64,000 nucleotides of DNA from positions 310,001 through 374,000 of the forward strand of contig OY760867.2 of the NCBI GenBank assembly GCA_963664035.2, in the 5' to 3' direction. Of this stretch, positions 52,905 to 59,482 are shown in pieces. The translations under genes were made by a program, and so were the position numbers. Numbering within the stretch: position 1 is the first letter of the stretch; each line of letters opens with the position of its first letter. The notes under the pieces were generated by a model that did not search any database, was not told the origin of the DNA, and saw nothing but the letters and a program-made list of their open reading frames with translations. Origin of the DNA: G958296245 sp963664035. Lineage in GTDB: Bacteria > Chloroflexota > Dehalococcoidia > Lucifugimonadales > G958296245.

Positions 52905-54281
52905 ATGGGGTGGACGGAGTCGCATGACGAAAGCGCGGGAGAGGGAGAGAGTGTCGCCGGCGGTACGGAGGAGGACGGCGAGGAGTACCCCGAGTCGCCC
53001 GTGGAGTTCGTTCGGGATGTGCTCGGGGACAAGCCGTACCTGAAGCAGGAAGAGATGCTGACGGGGGTGTTGGAGTCGCGGAGGACGTCGGTGGTCGGGT
53101 GCAACGGTTCGGGCAAGGACTGGGCGGCCGCGCGGGCGGTGCTCTGGTGGCTCCACACGCGGTCGCCGGCGAAGGCGGTCGTGACGGGCCCCACGTCGCG
53201 GCAGGTGGACCGGATCGTGTGGAACGAGATCAGGTACGCCTACGCGGGCGCCAAGGGCCGGCTCCGCGGGCGGATGTTCAGGACGTCGCGGTACGAGGTG
53301 GACGAGCAGACCTTCGCCATCGGGTTCGCGACCAACTCGTCCCACAACCTGCTCGGATTCCACTCGCCCAACCTGCTGGTAGTCGTCACCGAGGCGCACG
53401 CCGTCAAGGACGACGACCTGGACGCGGTGCGCCGGCTGAACCCGACGAGGCTGCTGATGACCGGCAACCCGTTCACGTCGGCGGGGGCGTTCTACGACTC
53501 GCACCATTCGCGGCGGCGCCTGTACCGGACGGTGCAGATCGGCGCGGACGACACGCCGAACGTCGCGGAGGGGCGCGTGGTGGCCCCAGGCATGATCACC
53601 GCAGAGGACGTCGCCGACCGCAAGGAGGAGTGGGGAGAGGGCAGCCCGCAGTTCATAGGCGGGGTGCTGGGGCAGTTCCCGGAGGGGCTGGAGGACGTCT
53701 TCGTGCCGCTGAAGGCCGCGACGGAGGCCGCCGTGCGCGCGCTGGAGCCGTCGGGGCCGGTGGTGCTCGGCTGCGACGTGGCGCGCCACGGGCAGGACCT
53801 GACGGTCGTCGTGCGCAGGCAGGGGCCGGTGGCGCGCATCGTCCGGAGGACGCAGGGCGCGGACACGATGAGCACCGCAGGGTTCCTGAAGGACTACTGC
53901 GAGACCAACGACGTGGACGCCGTGGTGATCGACGACTCGGGCGTCGGGGGCGGCGTAGTGGACCGACTCAAGGAGACGGGCCTGCGCCGCGCGCGCGTCG
54001 TGCCGTTCATCGCGGGCGCGAAGGCCCTGAACAAGGACCGCTTCTACAACCGCGCCGCCGAGGTCTGGTGGCTGATGGCGGAGGCGTACAAGAGCGGCGA
54101 ACTCGACACGGACGACGACGCGGCGCTGATCGGGCAGGTCTCCAGCCGCGGGCGCGAGTACGGGAGCGACGGCCGCATAAGGCTGGAGAGCAAGAGGGGT
54201 AAGCGGGGGTCTCCCGACGAGGCCGACGCGCTGGCGATGACGTTCGCCGCGCCCCGGAGAGGAGTCAAGATATGGGTGTGA
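52905..54281 (+). CDS. Phage terminase large subunit
   Basis: ATG 52905 has GGAGGTGG eight bases upstream, better than upstream in-frame starts at 52863. The 458-residue protein packages phage DNA: Walker A GCNGSGKDW at residues ~65-73, Walker B LLVVVTEAHAV near 157-167, then the RNase-H-like nuclease with GCDVARHG (Asp291), VIDDSGVG and GSPDEADALAM. The N-terminus is acidic. The end, RRGVKIWV, overlaps a portal-like start (ATGGGTGTGAA). No small terminase subunit, protease or capsid gene is nearby. Confidence 0.9.
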   Translation: MGWTESHDESAGEGESVAGGTEEDGEEYPESPVEFVRDVLGDKPYLKQEEMLTGVLESRRTSVVGCNGSGKDWAAARAVLWWLHTRSPAKAVVTGPTSRQVDRIVWNEIRYAYAGAKGRLRGRMFRTSRYEVDEQTFAIGFATNSSHNLLGFHSPNLLVVVTEAHAVKDDDLDAVRRLNPTRLLMTGNPFTSAGAFYDSHHSRRRLYRTVQIGADDTPNVAEGRVVAPGMITAEDVADRKEEWGEGSPQFIGGVLGQFPEGLEDVFVPLKAATEAAVRALEPSGPVVLGCDVARHGQDLTVVVRRQGPVARIVRRTQGADTMSTAGFLKDYCETNDVDAVVIDDSGVGGGVVDRLKETGLRRARVVPFIAGAKALNKDRFYNRAAEVWWLMAEAYKSGELDTDDDAALIGQVSSRGREYGSDGRIRLESKRGKRGSPDEADALAMTFAAPRRGVKIWV

Positions 54282-54608
54282 ATATAAAAGGACGGTTGAC
54301 ACCCGCTGGGGGGCGCGCCTAATATCCGCGTGCCTGACATAGGCAGTACACGCCCCGGCAGATGAAGCGATAGTCTTCGGGGTCCTTGCCATTGCGCTGG
54401 TGATGTTCGTAACGTCTGCGTGGCGCTACGACATCGTTGCCTTGCGAAGGCCATCTCGGTCCCATGCCTGGCGGCGTCGGCGACTTCTTCGGTCGCGCTC
54501 GTTATGGCTTGACCGATACCCGTTTGGAGCTGCTTGGCGGTAGCGCCGCCCCCGGCGCTGCTGGTCCGTGAGGGCTTCGTGTGGTCTGAATAAAGTTAGC
54601 ATATCGCC
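54282..54608. other. Junction region with a truncated portal start and transporter remnant
   Basis: Right after the terminase stop, ATGGGTGTGAATATAAAAGG repeats the first codons of the portal gene at 57394 but the frame closes after 15 residues. TTGACA (from 54297) and TAATAT, 18 bases apart, form a promoter-like pair, and the remnant of an SLC13-type transporter follows. No intact gene is present. Confidence 0.5.
54358..54450 (+). pseudogene. N-terminal remnant of an SLC13/ArsB-type transporter
   Basis: The translation ADEAIVFGVLAIALVMFVTS and onward AWRYDIVAL looks like the first helix and WRYDxVAL motif of SLC13 (citrate/sulfate, NhaD-like) transporters. Similarity ends at once afterwards, with no open frame continuing. 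It suggests this stretch was stitched together by deletion of a larger segment. Confidence 0.35.
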
Positions 54609-56342
54609 TTACTCCCGAGTCTCTGTTGCCGGCCTAAGCTCTCCGGCCACCCTCGTCAACGCGGCCCCGTACAGGAATATCAAGCTGGCGATGTATCCCC
54701 ACATCATTAGCACGACAACGGAGGCGATGGGGCCGTATATGGCGCTCCTCTGGGTGGTGAGACTCGTAAACCAGAAGAACAGGTGCTTTCCCGCCTCGAA
54801 CAGGACGATGGCGACCATCGCGCCGAACGTGGCGTCCCTCCACTCGACGTCGACATTTGGAAGGCGGTGATAGACGAAGGCGAAGATGATCATGGTGAGG
54901 GCCGCGGGCAGCACCGTAGAGACGAGGGCCAGCGCGAGGGCCGAGATGGTGGAGACTACTCCCTGAGCATCCGCCGCCAGCCCTGAGCCAATGCCAACGA
55001 CCACGTGAAGCAGAGCCGTGAGCCCTATGGACAGCAGGAACAGGATCGCCACGAGCGTCGCTATCGATAACTGGGTGAGGGTTACCTGTACGACCTTGAG
55101 CGATTCGACCCCTAACATCCTGTTCACGGCCCTGTTGGCCGCCGCGAAGAGGCCGCTGGCGCCCACCACGATGCTGACCGACGCCACCAGCCCGACGGTA
55201 AGCGAACCGCTGAGCAGGTTCTCGACGGCCTCGTGTATCAGGTCCCGCGCTGTCGGAAAGTAGTAGACGAGCGCGTCGACAAGCCTCCCACGGATGCCCT
55301 CCGGGTCGCCGAGAACGCCTATCGCCATGACTGCCAGGGCGACCATCGGCAAGAGCGACAGGATGGCGAAGTAGGCGAGGGACCCCGCGAGGTCGATTCC
55401 GCCTGCCCTGACAAGGAGGCGCGCCGCCCTCATCATCGACCTGCCGCGCCAGGCCGCGCGGCCCCTGGGCAGCTCGTCCGACAGCCTTCGTCCAACCTCC
55501 GAGAGCCGTCGTTCCAACTCGGGGGAGACGGCCAGCCGAGGCTCCAGCACACTGCGCAAGACCGACTGCCTTACTCGGTCTCCGTGAGACTGGCTGACCT
55601 GGTAAGCGGCCTCTACGACTCCGGTCGCCGCGGCCGCAACCACCTCCTCGGTCTCGACGTCCGTCCGCTCGGCCTCTTCGAGGGCGGCGTCCAAGGCAGT
55701 CCCAGCCACGCCGGCGATCTCGCCCGGGTCTCTTTCGGCAACTGCGTCATGTGTCACCAGCGTGTAGGCGGCGTCCCTGGTGGCGGCCGTCACGTCGCCT
55801 CCCGCCGCGGCCACGCCGGAGACCACCCCGCCCACCGTGGCGCTTGCCGCGTGGCCAAGGTCGCCTCCCACCTCCACGACGGCTTCTACGGCGCCGTCCA
55901 CAGCCGCCAACGCCGCGTCCGCGCTGTCGATCCCGACCGAGGCGGCGCCGACGATCGCACCCTCGACCGCGTCGCGGCCAACCTCTCCCACCTCCCTGCC
56001 GGCCTTCCGGGACCCTCTTACCGCGCCTACCACGACCTCCCTGACGGCGGGCGTCGTGACCTTAGCGACCTGCGCGGTGCCTTCCACCACTCCGATGACG
56101 CTGTCCCTGACGAAGGCCCCCGTCTCTCCACCTATCCCGCCGACGGCCTGCACCGCGCCCTCGACCGCTTCCCTGGCCAGGTTGCTCGCTCCGCGTCCAA
56201 CCGAGCGCGTCCCCCTGACCGCCCTCTGGGCGGCGTAACGGACGGCGGCTCCCGTGACGCGGCGGCGCCGCCCCTTGTCCGGCGCCAGGGCATCCTCGAC
56301 CTGCCGGGCTACGCGCTCCGAGGGACTATTGGACCGGTTCAC
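54609..56342 (-). CDS. YihY/BrkB-family membrane protein with a long repetitive N-terminal domain
   Basis: The 577-residue protein has two halves. Residues ~1-280 are Gly/Ala/Val-rich repeats of ~37 residues (GGIGGETGAFVRDSVIGVVE GTAQVAK type). Residues ~300-565 are the six-TM YihY/BrkB domain (GIDLAGSLAYFAILSLLPMV, AANRAVNRMLGV, LPNVDVEWRDATFGAMVAIV, YGPIASVVVLMMWGYIASLI). YihY proteins are inner-membrane proteins of unsettled role, once called virulence factor BrkB. The N-terminal half is paralogous to the whole protein at 56383. It lies on the strand opposite to the flanking phage genes. Confidence 0.85.
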   Translation of the reverse strand: MNRSNSPSERVARQVEDALAPDKGRRRRVTGAAVRYAAQRAVRGTRSVGRGASNLAREAVEGAVQAVGGIGGETGAFVRDSVIGVVEGTAQVAKVTTPAVREVVVGAVRGSRKAGREVGEVGRDAVEGAIVGAASVGIDSADAALAAVDGAVEAVVEVGGDLGHAASATVGGVVSGVAAAGGDVTAATRDAAYTLVTHDAVAERDPGEIAGVAGTALDAALEEAERTDVETEEVVAAAATGVVEAAYQVSQSHGDRVRQSVLRSVLEPRLAVSPELERRLSEVGRRLSDELPRGRAAWRGRSMMRAARLLVRAGGIDLAGSLAYFAILSLLPMVALAVMAIGVLGDPEGIRGRLVDALVYYFPTARDLIHEAVENLLSGSLTVGLVASVSIVVGASGLFAAANRAVNRMLGVESLKVVQVTLTQLSIATLVAILFLLSIGLTALLHVVVGIGSGLAADAQGVVSTISALALALVSTVLPAALTMIIFAFVYHRLPNVDVEWRDATFGAMVAIVLFEAGKHLFFWFTSLTTQRSAIYGPIASVVVLMMWGYIASLIFLYGAALTRVAGELRPATETRE

Positions 56343-56382
56343 GGCGGGGCTACCGCGCTCATCGGCGCACAGGTAGGCGCGC

Positions 56383-57225
56383 CTACGTAGCGGCCTTCTT
56401 GTCGTCCCCTTGGTCGGAGGTTATGGACCCCGCGACCACGCGGACCTCCTGGATCGTGCCGGTCGCGGCGTTCCGGACCGCGTCGCCAGCCGCATCGCTC
56501 ACGTCGTACGCGGCCTCTATGGCGCCGGTCGCGACGGCCGAAGCCGCCTTTTCGGCGTCCACTCCAACGGACTTCGCCGCACTGATCGAGCCTTGAACGG
56601 CGGCCACGGCAACCTGCGCCAGGTCCTCTCCCACCGCCGCCGCGCTGCTTATGAGCTGCCTGGACGTATCTCGCGCGGCTGTCGTCACGTCTCCCCCCGT
56701 GCCGGCGACGGCCGTGATGACGCCTGCCATCGTCGCTTGCGCGGCGGTAACCAGGGACCCTCCTATCTCTCGAGTCCCCTCTATGGCCCCGCGGGTCACC
56801 TGCACCACGGCCTCTTCCGTCGTGACGCCAATCGAGGCGCCACCCTTCAGAGTCCCTTCGACCGCGTGTTGGGCAGCAGTCCCCAGCTCCGCCCCCACGT
56901 CGCTCGAGCCGCGAATGGCGCCAACCACGACGTCGTGGAGCGTCGTCGTCGTGGCAGTGGCGACCTGTCCCGTGCCCTGGATCACGCCGATGGCGGAGTC
57001 CCTGACCACAGCCCCGGCCGCGCCGCCGATCTTCCCGGTAGCCTGGAGCGCTCCGATGATGGCGTCCTGGGCCAGGTGGCCGGCCTCGCCGCCTATTGTG
57101 CGAGTGCTTCTGAGCGCATTCACCGTGACATCTCTCACCGCGTCGATGCCCGCGCCGGCCACGTGTCCCGTGCCGCTCAGAGTCCCCGCCAACGAGTCCC
57201 TCACTTGCGAACGCTCAAGTCCCAC
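56383..57225 (-). CDS. Glycine/alanine-rich amphipathic repeat protein, paralogue of the BrkB N-terminus
   Basis: The 280-residue protein consists of seven or so repeats of the type GxxGAVVRDSAIGVIQGTGQ VATATTTTLHDVVVGAIRGS, with charged residues at fixed positions, predicted as amphipathic helices like those of LEA proteins or phasins. It aligns over ~230 residues with the N-terminal half of the next gene. The genes are 40 bases apart in the same direction, so they arose by duplication and are cotranscribed. No TM helix or catalytic motif. It may coat a membrane or form a scaffold for the BrkB partner. Confidence 0.65.
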   Translation of the reverse strand: MGLERSQVRDSLAGTLSGTGHVAGAGIDAVRDVTVNALRSTRTIGGEAGHLAQDAIIGALQATGKIGGAAGAVVRDSAIGVIQGTGQVATATTTTLHDVVVGAIRGSSDVGAELGTAAQHAVEGTLKGGASIGVTTEEAVVQVTRGAIEGTREIGGSLVTAAQATMAGVITAVAGTGGDVTTAARDTSRQLISSAAAVGEDLAQVAVAAVQGSISAAKSVGVDAEKAASAVATGAIEAAYDVSDAAGDAVRNAATGTIQEVRVVAGSITSDQGDDKKAAT

Positions 57226-57340
57226 CAGGGCAATATATCACAGCGGTACTGGGCGCCACTACGGGCCGGTTATTCCTACATTCCCGTTCCTGAAGCTCTT
57301 TGCGCCAGTTCGGAAGGACTTCCTTCCTCCAACTACGAGC

Positions 57341-57371
57341 TTGACAAGTCATAGTACTTGTGTTCTATACT
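57341..57371 (+). promoter_or_regulatory. Shared phage-type promoter block, copy at the portal gene
   Basis: TTGACA (57341-57346) and TATACT (57366-57371) with a 19-base spacer, nearly identical to 52819-52849. The spacer begins with a perfect inverted repeat ACAAGT...ACTTGT (57344-57361). The block ends 22 bases before the portal start, close enough to serve it directly. Confidence 0.7.
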
Positions 57372-57393
57372 GGCCCATAGGAGGAGCGAAGAT

Positions 57394-58617
57394 ATGGGTG
57401 TGAAAGAGTCGTTGTCGAAGCTGTTGCCGGCGCCGCTGCGGAACCGGGAGCGGGCGGGCGCCCCGGGGCCTGGGTTGGCCTGGCCCTGGGAGCAAGAGAT
57501 CGGGGCGGGCCAGTCGTGGACGCCGATGAGCTACGGCGAGTACTACCCGAAGTCGGCGCTGGTGTACGCGGCGATCAGGGTCAGGCAGGACGCGGTGGCG
57601 CGCGTGCCGCTGCGGGTGTACCGTCGGCCTCCAGGAGGGCTGGGGCGGCTGGAGCCGGCGGGCGAGGACCACCCGGCGCAGCGGCTCCTCGACTCGCCCA
57701 ACCCGTTCTGGACGAGCAGCGCCCTGTGGCGGGCGACGGAGACGTACCTGGGGCTGTGGGGGTCGGCGTTCTGGGGGCTGGAGCGCGACGGGTCCGGGCG
57801 GGTCAGGGAGATATGGCCGCTCAGGCCGGACCGTATGAAGGTGGTCCCCGACACCGACGCCTACGTGCGGGGCTTCGTGTACCACGCCGGGGGCGGGCGG
57901 CCGTTCGTCTCGTACGTGCCGGAGGACGTGGTATGGATGCGGTACTTCAACCCGCTGGACGAGTACGCGGGGCTGTCGCCCATAGCGCCGCTGCGGCTCT
58001 CGGCGGACATGGCGCTGGACGCGCTGAAGGCGGGTCGCAACAGCCTGGCGAACGACAGCGTGCCCGGCCTGTTCATCGAGACGCCGGACACGCCGACGGA
58101 CGATGAGGCGCGGGAGTTCTACGAGCGGTGGGAGTCGCGGTTCCGCGGCCCCGACAAGGCGCGCCGCCCGGCGCTGCTGAGCGGCGGCATGAGGGCGGTC
58201 AACCTGGGCTTCAGCCCGCGCGAGATGGAGCACGTGCAGAGCCTGCGCTGGAGCCTGGAGGACGTGTCGCGGGCGTACGGGGTGCCCAAGCCGATACTGG
58301 GCGACCTGGAGCACGGCACATTCGCAAACTTCGCCACGGCACGGCGCATCTTCTGGGAGGATACGATAGTGCCGCAGCTGACGATGTACCAGGACACGCT
58401 GAACCGGAGGCTGGTCCCGAGCCTGGGGGACCCGTCGGTCCAGGTGGAGTTCGACATGGGCGCGGTGGAGGCGCTTCGGGAGAGCGAGAACGACAAGGCG
58501 CGGCGGCGTCAGACCTACGTCAACGCCGGGATCATGACGGTGGACGAGGTGCGCGCCGAGATGGGCATGGCGCCGCTACCGGAGCGCGACGTGGATGGGC
58601 AGGATGGACAGGGATAG
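57394..58617 (+). CDS. HK97-type phage portal protein
   Basis: ATG 57394 follows AGGAGGAGCG. The 407-residue product matches HK97-family portals: ALVYAAIRVRQDAVARVPLR, HPAQRLLDSPNPFWTSSALW, EIWPLRPDRMKVVPDTDAYV, DVVWMRYFNPLDEYAGLSPI, and the ending GIMTVDEVRAEMGMAPLP. The portal is the dodecameric vertex through which the terminase threads DNA. The leader preserves the tail codons of a terminase (AAGATATGGGTGTGA), which shows that terminase and portal were once adjacent. No capsid or protease gene follows. Confidence 0.9.
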   Translation: MGVKESLSKLLPAPLRNRERAGAPGPGLAWPWEQEIGAGQSWTPMSYGEYYPKSALVYAAIRVRQDAVARVPLRVYRRPPGGLGRLEPAGEDHPAQRLLDSPNPFWTSSALWRATETYLGLWGSAFWGLERDGSGRVREIWPLRPDRMKVVPDTDAYVRGFVYHAGGGRPFVSYVPEDVVWMRYFNPLDEYAGLSPIAPLRLSADMALDALKAGRNSLANDSVPGLFIETPDTPTDDEAREFYERWESRFRGPDKARRPALLSGGMRAVNLGFSPREMEHVQSLRWSLEDVSRAYGVPKPILGDLEHGTFANFATARRIFWEDTIVPQLTMYQDTLNRRLVPSLGDPSVQVEFDMGAVEALRESENDKARRRQTYVNAGIMTVDEVRAEMGMAPLPERDVDGQDGQG

Positions 58618-58630
58618 GAGGGAGGGGGCG

Positions 58631-58810
58631 TTGGACGGCAAGACGATAGCGATACGCTGCGACCACGACGGGTTGAAGATGGGGGAGGTCAAGGACGGCC
58701 ACCTTATCCTGCGCGCGAAGCACCACGGGGAGACCCACTTCAAGATAGTGCGGCTGCGGAAGCTGGCGGAGCTTTCGGGCGAGGAGCGGCGCACGCCGCC
58801 CGTTGCGTAG
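58631..58810 (+). CDS. Small hypothetical protein behind the portal gene
   Basis: TTG 58631 has a GGAGGGAGGGGG tract ahead and yields MDGKTIAIRCDHDGLKMGEV, then KDGHLILRAKHHGETHFKIV. The 59-residue product contains Cys/His residues (RCDHD, KHHGETH) that could bind metal, and resembles phage-encoded Com-type regulators only in length and layout. The frame from 58595 overlaps the portal end and is less likely. Being next to the portal, it is probably phage-derived. Confidence 0.5.
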   Translation: MDGKTIAIRCDHDGLKMGEVKDGHLILRAKHHGETHFKIVRLRKLAELSGEERRTPPVA

Positions 58811-59062
58811 CTATTCCAGGAGCTTGATCGCGGTGGCCACGGCGGTCGCGATGGCCGCCAGGGCAACGACGCTGCCCAACTGCAACCCCACCATCCACTT
58901 GATCAGCCGAGTCTCCAACTGGCTGATGTCGTTAGTCAGCCGGTTCTCCAGTTGGCTGAGGTCATTGGTCAGCCGGTTCTCCAGTTGGCTAAGGTCGGCC
59001 CTCGTGACGAGGTGCTCGTAGGCTCCCTCGATGCGGCTGACGCGCTGTTCCAAAGTGGCCAT
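58811..59062 (-). CDS. XhlA-like coiled-coil/TM protein, tandem copy 1
   Basis: ATG 59062 opens MATLEQRVSRIEGAYEHLVT. Two copies of the 11-residue unit DLSQLENRLTN follow, then DISQLETRLIKWMVGLQLGS and a C-terminal TM helix. The 83-residue layout (coiled coil, then hydrophobic helix) is that of XhlA hemolysin/holin-associated phage proteins. The next gene upstream is a near-identical shorter copy, so the extra DLSQLENRLTN unit here arose by internal duplication. Confidence 0.6.
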   Translation of the reverse strand: MATLEQRVSRIEGAYEHLVTRADLSQLENRLTNDLSQLENRLTNDISQLETRLIKWMVGLQLGSVVALAAIATAVATAIKLLE

Positions 59063-59066
59063 CAGG

Positions 59067-59285
59067 TTACTCCAAGAGCTTGATCGCGGTGGCAACGGCG
59101 GTCACGACAGCCGCCAGGGCAACCAGGCCGCCCAACTGCAACCCCACCATCCACTTGATCAGCCGAGTCTCCAACTGGCTGATGTCGTTGGCCAGCCGAG
59201 TCTCCAGTTGGGTGAGGTCGGCCCTCGTGGCGAGGTGCTCATAGGCTCCCTCGATGCGGCTGACTCGCTGTTCCAAAGTAGCCAT
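59067..59285 (-). CDS. XhlA-like coiled-coil/TM protein, tandem copy 2
   Basis: A 72-residue protein, MATLEQRVSRIEGAYEHLAT, then RADLTQLETRLANDISQLET and a C-terminal TM helix (VALAAVVTAVATAIKLL). It is a close copy of the gene at 58811 with one coiled-coil unit fewer. ATG 59285 follows a GGGAGCAAACCC tract. The two genes are 4 bases apart and probably cotranscribed. XhlA-like proteins insert at the membrane and assist phage lysis in some systems. Confidence 0.6.
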   Translation of the reverse strand: MATLEQRVSRIEGAYEHLATRADLTQLETRLANDISQLETRLIKWMVGLQLGGLVALAAVVTAVATAIKLLE

Positions 59286-59359
59286 CAGGGTTTGCTCCCG
59301 TCGGGTCTGATGGTATCAGCCTAACGGACGCCCATGTCAATATGTGCGTTGGCTCAAAG

Positions 59360-59441
59360 CCCCACCTAATGGCGGTGACGCCCTAAGGCGAGGGGAGGGC
59401 TGGTTTGAAACCAGCCCCTACGGGGTGATGGCTGATGGATG
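59360..59441. mobile_element. MITE-like palindromic element, copy 3
   Basis: Contains the perfect palindrome GGCTGGTTTGAAACCAGCC (59398-59416) followed by CCCTACGGGGTGATGGCTGA. The sequence to the left (CCCACCTAATGGCGGTGACG, then CCCTAAGGCGAGGGG) matches the inverse of 6400-6440, so homology with copy 1 extends beyond the palindrome. It ends about 40 bases before the acylase gene. Confidence 0.6.
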
Positions 59442-59482
59442 TATAATTGCGCCGCCGCGCAGCATGAACCCCAAGGAGAGCC

